A DNA stretch of 64,000 nt from Hydrogenophaga sp. Root209. Lineage in GTDB: Bacteria; Pseudomonadota; Gammaproteobacteria; Burkholderiales; Burkholderiaceae_C. The position numbers and the translations under genes were made by a program. The DNA is taken from contig NZ_LMIE01000022.1 of NCBI RefSeq assembly GCF_001428625.1, forward strand, positions 63,042 through 127,041, in the 5' to 3' direction. A model generated the notes under the pieces. The model was not told the DNA's origin. It searched no databases and saw only the letters and a program-made list of their open reading frames with translations. Shown here piece by piece: positions 27,701 through 36,176 of the stretch (its first letter is position 1; each line of letters starts with the position of its first letter).

Positions 27701-28107
27701 GGTGGTTCCCGGGCCGGATCGGTTGGCACTGCGGCGCTGTCATGCGCCGATGCCGCCGGCGCTTCAGCGACCAGCGCGGCACGCGCAGCGGCGGGCGGTT
27801 GCAACACGGTCGGCCGCCCCGGTGCGCGCTCGGCCTCGATGCCGGGTGAGGCCGTCACCTCGGCCAGCTCGGCGTCGATCACGGTGCTGTCGATCAGCTC
27901 CGGTGGCAACACCTCGGCGCTGGCTTCGCTGTCCGGCGCGAGCCCCGAGGCGCGCAGCGCGTCGCCCACCTCGGGCGAGCCCGTGCGGTCGAGATAGCGC
28001 GGCGTGCGGCGCTCGGCCTCGGGTGCGTCGGTGCGTGGCCCGCCCGGTCGCGCGCGAGGCCGTGACGGTGCCGGGGACCGGGGACGCGGGATGGGACTCG
28101 CGTGCAT
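24778..28107 (-). CDS. putative CIS cargo: coiled-coil, membrane and toxin-like C-terminal protein
   Basis: 1109 residues, the last gene of the cluster; the ATG at 28107 touches the ATPase stop (TGATG). Residues 1-220 are low-complexity Pro/Ala/Glu; 220-640 is a very Ala/Glu/Gln-rich coiled coil; 707-760 has two or three hydrophobic helices (GQIVIGLVIMVAVALVVAAIAA, VILTAWTAVMIAGAILLVVGFVLAL). Then comes a pretoxin-like segment (GDTVGYVGIHEAASGHDFVTGDRL, then ALGVRGAIKGPP) and a C-terminal domain at about 920-1109 (YLWVVDPEGRVIIAP, KHGDLVPGGGGEFRGSARAGGEL, VWEMDSDSSYSFAR, TEYIDVLAKPRN). The layout is that of polymorphic toxins and of membrane-active cargo. I do not recognise the final domain or its chemistry, and I see no obvious immunity gene next to it. 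Confidence 0.65.
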   Translation of the reverse strand: MHASPIPRPRSPAPSRPRARPGGPRTDAPEAERRTPRYLDRTGSPEVGDALRASGLAPDSEASAEVLPPELIDSTVIDAELAEVTASPGIEAERAPGRPTVLQPPAAARAALVAEAPAASAHDSAAVPTDPAREPPEATPEGGASDEAPAGVVPDPEAVPELVATEETAETTEAEAETVPAVPATLDEAVPPPQPEALRAHVPERALTEDEFIAVVESTQTPEQDLAQAAQWLAELRAESEAAKAAILADAQLQKDTVLAAAAAEAEAVRGAAAGAIAGVRSRGAAARSALAAQLQAKKAALAEQVAGQVARVDAASAAKMELAQAQLDERQSRVTASAESEQARPAELAQAEAQRATAALESAAAECDAAGEAEAAKHPGGDDGNPDQRAAAREVGSESAQDIRAKKADLAEDIRSRSDDASTRYGEYAQSVSDQIDMARADLLPSLMEFAAQATASLQASAQGVSDSLDQRHAADLDALQSSEDSAVGQVAQARQASLARMDGEAQAACAGIDTQAGILVANIDVALQETEAVVMGGGEVFLLGVLDVIASARLGLQTAASDGRTALATTAQASVSALGQETQGLAVQVAQVVSSMAAGTRSLVAAADAAGDGIVQGQATQGEQTAEAVALQQDGLIEPVMAQIDEALDEAEAAMTDLTTEFATGLEAGVDESIEQAILPRTDDVETRTAEAADQADDAWYEGLARAIGQIVIGLVIMVAVALVVAAIAAAFGVILTAWTAVMIAGAILLVVGFVLALRARSQQEQLADAPWYEVAAIALGDTVGYVGIHEAASGHDFVTGDRLTEGERTERGTMGVVTMVSLALGVRGAIKGPPGGAFVRPSALPRGLFGMRSGPGGFVGLRGAMGQMGRGMRAVGVEMWAGTRGGASSAVEWVRTRVLRMEPTRPAPELLARVGEPSTAETIRANELPYRLPPEVYVAERGRPIDVSRLDPNQRYLWVVDPEGRVIIAPETQPGFGRVVKHGDLVPGGGGEFRGSARAGGELNARLNRATGEYVWEMDSDSSYSFARTDKGTLTEPSRRAAHDVLTETGTNTEYIDVLAKPRNPNSPTRHTPAAPRPGGAPGVVPARLPPDTSPRAREEGAVVVP

Positions 28108-30077
28108 CACGGCCCCGCGCGCGCCAGCCCGTTGGGCAGCTGTTTGCCCAGCTTGCGGTATTCCTCCACCAGCCCGGCCATCACGTCGGCCTCGCCGATG
28201 GCCTGCCCGCCACGCGAGGCACTCACCGCCGCGCTCAGCACCACATTGCGGATGTGCCCGCCCGCCAGATCGAACAGGCAGGCCAGCCGGTTGATCTCCG
28301 CCGCCGACAGCGTGTGGCCCTCGCCCAGGTGGGCCAGCCACAACGCGCGCCGTTCTTCCGGCGAAGGCTGCGTGAATTCCAGGATGGCGTCGAGCCGGCG
28401 CGTGAAGGCCGGGTCGAACCGCGTGCGGCTGTTGCTCGTGAGGATCACGATGCCCTCAAACGATTCGATGCGCTGCAGCAGGTAGTTGGTCTGGGCGTTG
28501 GCAAACCGGTCGTTGGACTCCTTGACCTCTGTGCGCTTGCCGAACAGCGCGTCGGCTTCGTCGAACAGCAGGACGGCTTCGGTGCGTTCGGCGCGCGCGA
28601 ACAGCCGCGCGAGGTTCTTCTCGGTCTCGCCGATGTACTTGCTCGACACCGAGGCCAGGTCCACCCGGTACAGCGGCACACCGAGCTTTGTTGCCAGCCA
28701 GCCGGCGGCCAGCGTCTTGCCGGTGCCCGACGGTCCAACGAACAGACCCCGCACGCCGGGGCTGTAGCGCGTGCGCGCCGAGACGCCCAGGCCGTCCACC
28801 AGGTGTTCGCGCACCGCGCAGCGCTGCAGGAACGAGGCGAGTGCCGTGCGCAGCTGTTCGGTGACCAGCAAGGCCTCGTCCGGCACCTCCTGCGGCAGCC
28901 GTTCGGCCAGGCTGCCGAGTTCGCCCGCCACGCCCGCGCGAGCGGCCAGCCGCACATGCGCCACGGTCGGCGCGTCCGCGCCCTGAGCGCGGGCATGCTG
29001 GTGTGCCGTGCGGGCCAGCATCTGGATTTGCGCGGCGTCATAGCGGTGCGCGCGGCCGAGCGCGCCCGCGAGTTCGCCAGGGCCCAGGTTCGATCGCCAC
29101 AAGGCCTCACGCTCGTGCGAGCCCGGCACCGGCACCGACCAGCTGCCCACGGTGTCGCCGTCCCACTCAAAGCTGCCGTCCGGGCCTGAGGCCACCAGCA
29201 CCGGCCCGCTGTGACCCGGCAGCGCAGGCAGGCGGCGCGTCTCGCCGGGCGCGAGTTCGGCGCACACGACGGGCACCGAACCCCTGAGCCACAGCCACGG
29301 CCCCAGCCCGGTGGGCGCAGCGTCCTCCAGCAGCACCGGCACACGCTCCAGCGCCTGGGCCACGAGCGCGGCCGCGTTGCGCGCTTCGCGCGGGTGTCCG
29401 CTGCGCACCACCAGCACGCACGGCCCCGCGTGAACGCCACTGGCGGGATCAACAACCAACCCACGCGCCTGCTGCCGCGCCGCATCGCGGATCGAAGCGA
29501 CCACCAGCGTTTCGTCCAGCACCAGCGGCCGGACACCGCCCCAGTGGCCGCCCTGGCCACGCAGCGCCATGGCCAGGGCCACCGGCGTCTTCACGGTCAA
29601 CTCGGGCAAGGGGCGGCTGTCGTCCGGCCACTGCAGCAGCCCGGTGGCGATCGCCTGCCCGTTGACGATGCCCGCGCTCGCCGCGCTCAGTCCCAGCGCG
29701 CGGGCGATCTCGTCGATCAGACCCAACGATGGCCGGGGGCCACCCGCCGGTGTCTGCCACCACGCCACCACGCGGCCCACCATCGCGTCGTGCTCCACCG
29801 CCGCCGCCAGCGCCACGGCGATCAATTCGCCCCAGCTGAGCCGCAGCTCGCGCGCCAGTGCGAGCAGCTGCGCATCGTGGGCGGGCGTGTCCTGCTCCCA
29901 TTGGTGGAAGGCCTCCACCGGTGCAAAGCCGCAGTGCAGGCGGCGCGCGTGCAGCCATGTCAGCTCGGGCCCGTCCAGCGCCGTGTGGGCCGTGTCGACC
30001 AGCGCAGCCAGCGCCAACTCGTGCAGCGGCGGTGGCGCAAGGCGCGCACCGGCGTTGACGGTGTGAGGAGCGTTCAT
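28107..30077 (-). CDS. CIS AAA+ ATPase (Afp15/Pvc15-like)
   Basis: 656 residues. The C-terminal half is an AAA+ module: Walker A FVGPSGTGKTLAAGWLA (about 446-462), Walker B AVLLFDEADALFGKRTEVKESNDR (about 500), NYLLQRIESFEGIVILTSNSRTRFDPAFTRRLDAILEF with sensor and arginine residues, and a lid region LAGGHIRNVVLSAAVSASR. The N-terminal 400 residues are the divergent region expected for these CIS ATPases. In Afp/PVC the ATPase is required for particle assembly. The ATG at 30077 overlaps the previous stop (ATGA). Confidence 0.88.
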   Translation of the reverse strand: MNAPHTVNAGARLAPPPLHELALAALVDTAHTALDGPELTWLHARRLHCGFAPVEAFHQWEQDTPAHDAQLLALARELRLSWGELIAVALAAAVEHDAMVGRVVAWWQTPAGGPRPSLGLIDEIARALGLSAASAGIVNGQAIATGLLQWPDDSRPLPELTVKTPVALAMALRGQGGHWGGVRPLVLDETLVVASIRDAARQQARGLVVDPASGVHAGPCVLVVRSGHPREARNAAALVAQALERVPVLLEDAAPTGLGPWLWLRGSVPVVCAELAPGETRRLPALPGHSGPVLVASGPDGSFEWDGDTVGSWSVPVPGSHEREALWRSNLGPGELAGALGRAHRYDAAQIQMLARTAHQHARAQGADAPTVAHVRLAARAGVAGELGSLAERLPQEVPDEALLVTEQLRTALASFLQRCAVREHLVDGLGVSARTRYSPGVRGLFVGPSGTGKTLAAGWLATKLGVPLYRVDLASVSSKYIGETEKNLARLFARAERTEAVLLFDEADALFGKRTEVKESNDRFANAQTNYLLQRIESFEGIVILTSNSRTRFDPAFTRRLDAILEFTQPSPEERRALWLAHLGEGHTLSAAEINRLACLFDLAGGHIRNVVLSAAVSASRGGQAIGEADVMAGLVEEYRKLGKQLPNGLARAGP

Positions 30078-31411
30078 GGCAGCGGGTCCAGCCGCTGGTA
30101 GCTGAACGTGACCACCCGGCCCAGCCAGGGCAGCCAGCCCGGGTCCAGATCGAACCCCTGCCGGCGCACGCGGATGTCGGCGTGCCGCAGGTCCAGCTGC
30201 ACGTCGAGGTGGGTCGCGCTCCAGCGCAGCCGGGCCGGGCGCCGGCACAGCCGCGCCAGGCTCAGCTTGTCCGCACGGTAGAGCTCGCGACGGCACGCGT
30301 CCAGCCACGCGGCAGCCATCTCGCCGTGCGACCGCGACCACGGCCCCGCTGCGGCGGGCAGGCTGTCCACCAGCGCCCAGGCCGGGTCGGTCTTGGCCAC
30401 GCGCAGGTGCCGCAAGGCCAGCCGCAGGATGGGCGCGCACAAGGGCGGGTCGGCGTGTTGCGCCTGCCACTCGACAAAGCCCAGTCCGCTCAGCACCGGC
30501 AGCAGGAACAGCAGGCCCCCCACCGATGTCGCGCGCGGCGCGTCGGCATCTTCCCGTGTGGACATGTCGGCGGTGGCGCCGGTCGTCACCGCACCGGGTG
30601 CTGCGGCTGCCGCGCGTGGCCGCTCTTCGGTCAAATCCATCGGTGGCATGGAAACGCCTGGCGACCCGCTGCGCCCAACGGACGGCGGGAGTGTGGCGCG
30701 CGTGCGGTGCGCGCGCCACCCGGCGGCCCGCAAGTGCGCATGCAAAGCCGCGGGCCAGGCGCGGGGCACGTCGACGCCGTGTGGATCGCGGTAGTGGACG
30801 ACGCCCACGTCAGCCTCGCCGCCATCGAACGAATCGGCGGTGGTCTCCTGCGTGAGCGACGCGCCCCGTGTCGGGCCCAGGGTGTGCGACAGGTAGCGCA
30901 CCAGCCAGTCACCGTGGCCTCGCGCCACCGCGTCCGCCACCAGCGCCGACTGGCTGGCCGACGCCGCCGCTTCGCGCTCCAGGCAACGCCACAAACCCGG
31001 CACGAAGGCCTGTGGGTCGGCTTGCAAGGACACGTCGGGCAATGCAGCGCGCCAGTACCAGGCCGCCAGCGGCAGACCTCGCGCGCGGCGGTCGAGCGCG
31101 ATGCTGGCGGCCTGCCAGCGGCCCTCGAAGAACACCGTGTCGCTGAAGGTCGCACGCTCCTCGCCGCCGTGCACCCACGCACCGCCCAACGCCGCCACGC
31201 GCTGCTCGATCAGCAAGCTCAGGCTCTGCGACGACAAGCCTTCAGGCAGGCGCCCCAGGTGAAGCCGGCGCACCAGCAGCACACGTTCCCCCGCATCGGG
31301 CAGGCTGGCGCAGCGCAGCGCGTCTTCGAGCCGGTGTGTCGCGCGCATCGCGGCCTGGGCGCTGGGCGCGCGCAAGCGCAGGTGTTGAACGGTGCGGTCG
31401 GCGGCGCCCAT
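30074..31411 (-). CDS. CIS tape-measure-like protein (Afp14-like)
   Basis: 445 residues. The N-terminal part (VQHLRLRAPSAQAAMRATHRLEDALRCASLPDAGERVLLVRRLHLGRLPEGLSS) and the middle GGLLFLLPVLSGLGFVEWQ plus the ending GFDLDPGWLPWLGRVVTFSYQ fit the CIS tape-measure family pattern as I recall it. The position just before the AAA+ ATPase gene also matches Afp14-Afp15. At 445 residues it is much shorter than Afp14, which would predict a short particle if it is the length ruler. This is a moderate call; it could be another baseplate or assembly protein. Confidence 0.45.
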   Translation of the reverse strand: MGAADRTVQHLRLRAPSAQAAMRATHRLEDALRCASLPDAGERVLLVRRLHLGRLPEGLSSQSLSLLIEQRVAALGGAWVHGGEERATFSDTVFFEGRWQAASIALDRRARGLPLAAWYWRAALPDVSLQADPQAFVPGLWRCLEREAAASASQSALVADAVARGHGDWLVRYLSHTLGPTRGASLTQETTADSFDGGEADVGVVHYRDPHGVDVPRAWPAALHAHLRAAGWRAHRTRATLPPSVGRSGSPGVSMPPMDLTEERPRAAAAAPGAVTTGATADMSTREDADAPRATSVGGLLFLLPVLSGLGFVEWQAQHADPPLCAPILRLALRHLRVAKTDPAWALVDSLPAAAGPWSRSHGEMAAAWLDACRRELYRADKLSLARLCRRPARLRWSATHLDVQLDLRHADIRVRRQGFDLDPGWLPWLGRVVTFSYQRLDPLP

Positions 31412-31429
31412 GGTGGGTCCGTTTGGTGT

Positions 31430-34400
31430 TCAGACCTTGAGCAGGCCGGCCTTGCGCACCGAGGCGCTGCTCAGCACCTTCGCCTGGTCAAAGTGCACGC
31501 GCACGTCGGTGTCCAGATCGATCTGCACGCTGCTGGTGTGCACCAGCCGGGCCGACACTTCGCCCTGCCCCACGTCTTCCACCGTGGCGCGCGCCATCAG
31601 GGTGTTGCCCTTGTAGATCATGGCCTGCATGCCCACGCGCAGGCGGCTGTGGTCCAGCGCGGTGAGCGGTATGCGGCTGCCCACGCGCACCGCCGTCACC
31701 GGGCGAGGCATGCGCCCGGCCACGATGCGGCCCACCGGTGCGTGGCTGGCCAGCAGCAGCGCCATGCGCACCACGTCGTTGATGAGCGCCACCGCCGCCT
31801 CGTTCGTCGGCGGCACCTGGTCGAACAGGAAGTCGGTGTAGGCCTGCATCTGGCGGCGGTCCACATAACCGATGCTGCTCCAGCGCGGCAGGCCACCCAG
31901 GTTGCGCAGGTTGGGCGCCTCGTCGAACTGCGACATCACCTCGGCCCACTCCAGGCGCACCGCCGGCAGCACGCCCGAGAACTCGGCGTGCAGGCAGGCG
32001 CAAACGCCCGCGATGCGCTCGAACAGTTCGCTGGCGCGGCGCGACACCTCGCCCTTACCGTGGTCGCCGTCAATGATGTCGCCCAGCGAGATCACCGCCT
32101 GTGCTTCGCGCTGCACCGTCTGCCACGAGTGGCTTGAGAGGCGCTGGATGTCCAACCGCTGCACCGCCTCGGCGCGCACCGCAATGGCCTGCGTCTGGCG
32201 CACCAGCATCTGGCCGATGTGCACGCCCAGCTTGCCGGCCGCAGCATTGAAGGTGGGCATGACCCGCTGCGTGATCACGCTGCTGCGCAGCTGCGCGCTC
32301 TGTATCGTGCGCAGCAGCAACTCGGGCCGGTCGATCTTCTGCAGGATGGCGGGCGCGCCAACGAAGTGCGAGGCCGGCGCTTCGCGCAGCACCTTGAGCA
32401 TTTCATCCAGCTCGTCGGGCACGTCGTCGTGCTCGCGCAGGCAGGCCGGCACCGGCGCTTCGAGCAGGCCCGGGTCGAGCACGCGGCGCGGTGCGGCCAG
32501 CAGGTTGCTCGTCTCGCGCGGCCGCACGAAAGCCAGGTACTGCACCTCCTCGGTCAGCACGCGGGTGCGCCGCGCATTGACGGCCAGCACGCGCGCCTTC
32601 TCTTCTTCGAGCAGCGCGCGCGCCACGCCTACGTCGTGCCGCGCTTCGGCCAACCGGTCGTCGACCTCGCGCACGCGCAGGCCGGCGGCACCGATGTGCC
32701 CCTGCAGCGCGCTCAAGGCCTGCTCACAGCGCGTGAGCGCACTGCGGTAGGCGCTCAGCCGCCCCTCAAGATTGCGCAGGATGGCGATGGTGTTTTCCGA
32801 CAAGGCCACCGTCTGCGTGAACAGCACCGCTTCGTCGGGCTCCACGGGTTTGGGCGCACCGTCGCTGCCCGGCACCGTGGTGGGCGGGGGTGCGAGCAGC
32901 TTGGTCTTGAGCGCATCGTTGCCCAGGAAATCGGCCAGCGCCCGCTCGCCGCTGGCGCCCTCCAGAAACGGGTCTTGCGCCAGGCCACGCACCTTGAAAT
33001 CGCGCAACAGGGCGGGCGTGGTGCCGCCGTCTTCCGCGGTGAATGTCTGCAGCAGCTGCAACACCTCCAGCACGGTGCGCTGGCGGTTGGCCAGCGCGAA
33101 GTCACGCGCTTCGGTGGACGGTGGCTGCTTGAGCCGGTCGGCCACCGCCACGGTGCGCACCGGCGACAGGCCCACCACCGGGTTGGCGTAAACGATGTTG
33201 ATCGGCGCGCTCGGCGCCTTCAGCAGCGTGATCTGGCTCTTCTGCTGCACGAGCTGCACGCTGCTCACCGACGAAACAAAGTTCATCGACGTGAACACCG
33301 CGGCCGCAGGCGTCACATTGCGCGCCACCGGCACCGGGTCGGGTGCCCGCAGCGGCGCGAGCACCGGCTGCTTGATGCGGCCGATGAACTCCTTGATCTG
33401 CGTCTGCACGTTGACCGCACTGTCCGACTTTGCGATCGCCGCCAGCGCGGGCGAGGTCGCCAGCCGCGCGGCGTCCGACGTGGTCATCATCATCTGGCGG
33501 ATGCGGTGCATGTCCACCTGCATGTGTGTGAAACCGAAGTCGGTGATGTCGTCAGCCCGGTCGATGCGCGCGCGCAGGTAGGCCATGAAACCCTCCAGCC
33601 CGCGCAGCGGCAGCTGGGCCTGCTCGCGCTCCGACAGGGCCGTGACCACCGGGTCGGCCATGAGGCTGGCAATGGCGCTGGACTGGCCCACACGCGCCGC
33701 CGGCGTGGGCTCCACCATCTCCAGCGGCTGCAACCAGGTCCAGCTGCCCACCAGCGTGGCACCGGCGGGCGCGGCGCCCGAGAACCAGACCGTCTCGGCG
33801 CGGATGCCGGGCGGGCTCGTCGTGGCCTGGGCGATCTTCCCGCTGGCGCCGAAGGCCGCGCAGCCGTCGAACAGGGTGAAGGCGATGCCGTTGATGGCGC
33901 GCGTGCCGATGTCGAGTTCGGCCGAGGGCACCTCCAGGCGCACCCACTCACCGAGCTTGGGCAGGGCGCCCTTGGGTCGGCGGCTCGGGCTGTTGTTCAC
34001 GCCCCAGGCAATCAGGTCTTCGCCCCAGTACGCACGCCGACCATCGGTGTTCCAGTTCGGCCCCACCTTCCACTGGATCATGAGTTCGCGCGGCGGGCGG
34101 GTCGCGTCCAGGTAGACCCAGACGAACAGGTTTTCCGTGGACCCGACGGCACTCAAGGGGGCGGTGGCGCCTTCCAGGTAGTGCTGGTGGATGCCGGGCT
34201 GCGCCGCTTCCACGTGGCCGCCGCCGTCCGGCACCAGCGTGGGCTGCGTGGGCTGCAGGCCTTCGTTCAGCTCGAAAGGTGCCCACAGGTCGTTGTGCGA
34301 GAGCAGCGCCCACGGCTCGTTGCCATCTTGCCGCGAGCCGGTGGGCAGCACATGGCCGAACCACGTTCGCTCACCCGCCCCGGTCGGTCCAAACGCCGCA

Positions 34401-34990
34401 CGCCCGTCGAACAGATCGAACGACACACCGTTGACCGCCACACCGGCCAGACCCACCGCGCTGCTCGGCACCTCCAGGCGCACCCAACGGCCGGCGGGCG
34501 GCAGATCGCCCACGTGGAAATGCCCGGCGACCTTGAACGGGTGCGCGCCGGTGGCCGGGCGGCCCCAGGTCAACAGCGGCTCGCCCCAGTAGGCGCGGTG
34601 CGACCAGCCGGTGTCGTCGCGCCACTGGAGCATCAAGCTGCGTGGTGGGTTGTCCGGGTCCAGGCACACCCAGGCATGCAAGGCCTCGGCCGCGGTGGCC
34701 GTGAAGGGCTGCAACGCGCCGTCGAACAGGTGGGCGTGCGCGCCGGCCTGCAGCGTGCTCACGTGCCCGCCCCCGGTGGGAGGTGGACCCCAGGGCTCCA
34801 GGCCTTCTTCGTCGAGTGCCTGCGGGTCGTCGCCCAGCTCGGGCACTGCCTGCGGCCGCCCGGTGAGGGCGCGCACCAGGTGGGCCTGCTCGTGCCGCAG
34901 GCCCTGTCGCCCGCCCAGTGCGCGCGCGCGGCGTTCGGTGAATTCACTCACCGCTTCCTGAAACGCCGGGTCCACCACCTCGGCGTGCAA
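31430..34990 (-). CDS. large CIS-associated protein with two tandem lectin-like repeats
   Basis: About 1186 residues from a tentative TTG at 34990; the true start is uncertain because no ATG lies nearby and an upstream frame overlap suggests a frameshift. Residues about 76-195 and 258-373 are two copies of one module, each ending RWVRLEVPSS.V.LAGVAVNGVSFDLFDGRAAFG (first) and EWVRLEVPSAELDIGTRAINGIAFTLFDGCAAFG (second), with a 'LMLQW'/'LMIQW' strand. The pattern looks like a carbohydrate-binding beta sandwich. The remaining 800 residues are mostly helical with a coiled-coil stretch and a C-terminal beta domain. Its place is where Afp/PVC clusters carry the tail fibre, so I infer a target-recognition role, but it could be a baseplate component. 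Confidence 0.6.
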   Translation of the reverse strand: MHAEVVDPAFQEAVSEFTERRARALGGRQGLRHEQAHLVRALTGRPQAVPELGDDPQALDEEGLEPWGPPPTGGGHVSTLQAGAHAHLFDGALQPFTATAAEALHAWVCLDPDNPPRSLMLQWRDDTGWSHRAYWGEPLLTWGRPATGAHPFKVAGHFHVGDLPPAGRWVRLEVPSSAVGLAGVAVNGVSFDLFDGRAAFGPTGAGERTWFGHVLPTGSRQDGNEPWALLSHNDLWAPFELNEGLQPTQPTLVPDGGGHVEAAQPGIHQHYLEGATAPLSAVGSTENLFVWVYLDATRPPRELMIQWKVGPNWNTDGRRAYWGEDLIAWGVNNSPSRRPKGALPKLGEWVRLEVPSAELDIGTRAINGIAFTLFDGCAAFGASGKIAQATTSPPGIRAETVWFSGAAPAGATLVGSWTWLQPLEMVEPTPAARVGQSSAIASLMADPVVTALSEREQAQLPLRGLEGFMAYLRARIDRADDITDFGFTHMQVDMHRIRQMMMTTSDAARLATSPALAAIAKSDSAVNVQTQIKEFIGRIKQPVLAPLRAPDPVPVARNVTPAAAVFTSMNFVSSVSSVQLVQQKSQITLLKAPSAPINIVYANPVVGLSPVRTVAVADRLKQPPSTEARDFALANRQRTVLEVLQLLQTFTAEDGGTTPALLRDFKVRGLAQDPFLEGASGERALADFLGNDALKTKLLAPPPTTVPGSDGAPKPVEPDEAVLFTQTVALSENTIAILRNLEGRLSAYRSALTRCEQALSALQGHIGAAGLRVREVDDRLAEARHDVGVARALLEEEKARVLAVNARRTRVLTEEVQYLAFVRPRETSNLLAAPRRVLDPGLLEAPVPACLREHDDVPDELDEMLKVLREAPASHFVGAPAILQKIDRPELLLRTIQSAQLRSSVITQRVMPTFNAAAGKLGVHIGQMLVRQTQAIAVRAEAVQRLDIQRLSSHSWQTVQREAQAVISLGDIIDGDHGKGEVSRRASELFERIAGVCACLHAEFSGVLPAVRLEWAEVMSQFDEAPNLRNLGGLPRWSSIGYVDRRQMQAYTDFLFDQVPPTNEAAVALINDVVRMALLLASHAPVGRIVAGRMPRPVTAVRVGSRIPLTALDHSRLRVGMQAMIYKGNTLMARATVEDVGQGEVSARLVHTSSVQIDLDTDVRVHFDQAKVLSSASVRKAGLLKV

Positions 34991-36143
34991 CAGGCGTGGC
35001 TCCCAAGCCGGGTGGAAAAAACGGACTGCTGAGCGTGGGCTGGGTGAGCACGGTGGAGAGGTCCAGCGCGCTCCTGGGCATGAGGCCGCACGGCGGCAGG
35101 CGCAGGTAGGGATCGGCCAGCACGTTGGGCGCGGGCAGTGGCTCGGGCGTCTCGGCCATCTGCTGCGCGAACTGCTCGATGCGGGCCTGCCACAGCGCGG
35201 GCAGGCGGCTGTTGGCGCCCAGAGCGCCCACTGCCAAACGCTGCAGGCGCGCCTCTTTCGCGCGCCCACCCTGGCGCACCACCGAGGCGCGGTCCACCCA
35301 CTGCACCACGCCCGTCTCGCTCAGGCCCACCAGCGCCAGCGGCACGCCCCAGGCTTCCCAGGGCAGTGCCTCACCATGGCGCAGCGCGGCCTCGGCGTCG
35401 AACACGGTGTGGGCCAGCGCATTGCGCAGGCGCAGCGTGGTCAGGGGCAACGCGCGCCATTCCACCGGCCAGGGGTACCAGAGCAGGCGCGCGCCGTCGT
35501 TGATGCGCCAGTCCTCGAAGGCGGCCACGTTGCTGTCGTCACTCTCACCTTCGCCACAGGGGCAGCGGTCGCACGGGTCGTTCGGATCGAACTCGGCGGT
35601 GTCCACCGTGACCGGCTGCAGCACCAGCACACCCACTCTCGGCAAACGGGCACCAGCGCTCGAGCGCAGATCGGCCAAGGTGATGCCCTCGGGCACGTCG
35701 CGCGGGTTCACCAGCCCCAGACCATCGGTCTCGGTGGCCTCGCCCCCCTCTCCCGCGTCACCCTCCTGCACCTGCAGCCAGGCCGGTGGCGCCACCACGG
35801 GAAGGTCGTCAAGACGGCATTCGGCGCGGCGCGCGAGCACCACATCTTCACCGCTCACCGCCAGCCCCTGGCCGGGTTCGATGAGCAGGCGCGTGCCGCC
35901 CGAGCCGGGCAGCGCAAACACCTCCAGCCCGCGCACCACACCAGCGGTGAGGGCCTGGGCGCGGTGGTTCAAGCGCCCGGCCTGCCAGCTCTGGCGGCCC
36001 TGCAGCGTGGCCTCGGTGAGGGTGCGCCCTGCAAACAGGTTGGGCCGGCGGCGCCAGTCGGTCGCGGCCCGGCTCGCGTCTTCCGGTGACAGGGCCACCA
36101 CGCGCTCGCCCTGCAGCGGTTGGTCAATGCGTTCGATGGTCAC
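34944..36143 (-). CDS. CIS paralogue family, member 3 (unknown function)
   Basis: 399 residues from a GTG at 36143 with GGGAGA upstream. The N-terminal part (NLFAGRTLTEATLQGRQSWQAGRLNHRAQALTAGVVRGLEVF, then LLIEPGQGLAVSGEDVVLARRAECRLDDLPVV) matches the same regions of the next two genes upstream, so this is one of three paralogues. The middle contains CDRCPCGEGE (Cys cluster). The last 40 residues (after LTQPTLSSPFFPPG) become Pro/Gly/Arg-rich and overlap the start of the next gene. A run of six T on the coding strand (35016-35021 as A6 on plus) sits at exactly the point where the neighbouring frame becomes convincing, which suggests a frameshift or a fused gene. Confidence 0.6.
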   Translation of the reverse strand: MTIERIDQPLQGERVVALSPEDASRAATDWRRRPNLFAGRTLTEATLQGRQSWQAGRLNHRAQALTAGVVRGLEVFALPGSGGTRLLIEPGQGLAVSGEDVVLARRAECRLDDLPVVAPPAWLQVQEGDAGEGGEATETDGLGLVNPRDVPEGITLADLRSSAGARLPRVGVLVLQPVTVDTAEFDPNDPCDRCPCGEGESDDSNVAAFEDWRINDGARLLWYPWPVEWRALPLTTLRLRNALAHTVFDAEAALRHGEALPWEAWGVPLALVGLSETGVVQWVDRASVVRQGGRAKEARLQRLAVGALGANSRLPALWQARIEQFAQQMAETPEPLPAPNVLADPYLRLPPCGLMPRSALDLSTVLTQPTLSSPFFPPGLGATPVARRGGGPGVSGSGE

Positions 36144-36176
36144 GTCAGGTCTCCCGGGTGAGGGTTGTGGCGCGGG

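Noticed and set aside
24970-27849. Very long open frame on the plus strand opposite the cargo gene
   Set aside because: GC-rich antisense frame; composition (runs of Arg/His/Gly) and lack of a domain show it is a shadow of the minus-strand gene.
30074-31411. Alternative reading of the tape-measure-like protein as a second ATPase partner or chaperone
   Set aside because: No nucleotide-binding motif; position and terminal motifs fit the tape-measure family better, though only moderately.
32219-35032. Long plus-strand frame over the lectin-repeat gene
   Set aside because: Shadow frame of the minus-strand gene, His/Arg-rich without domains.
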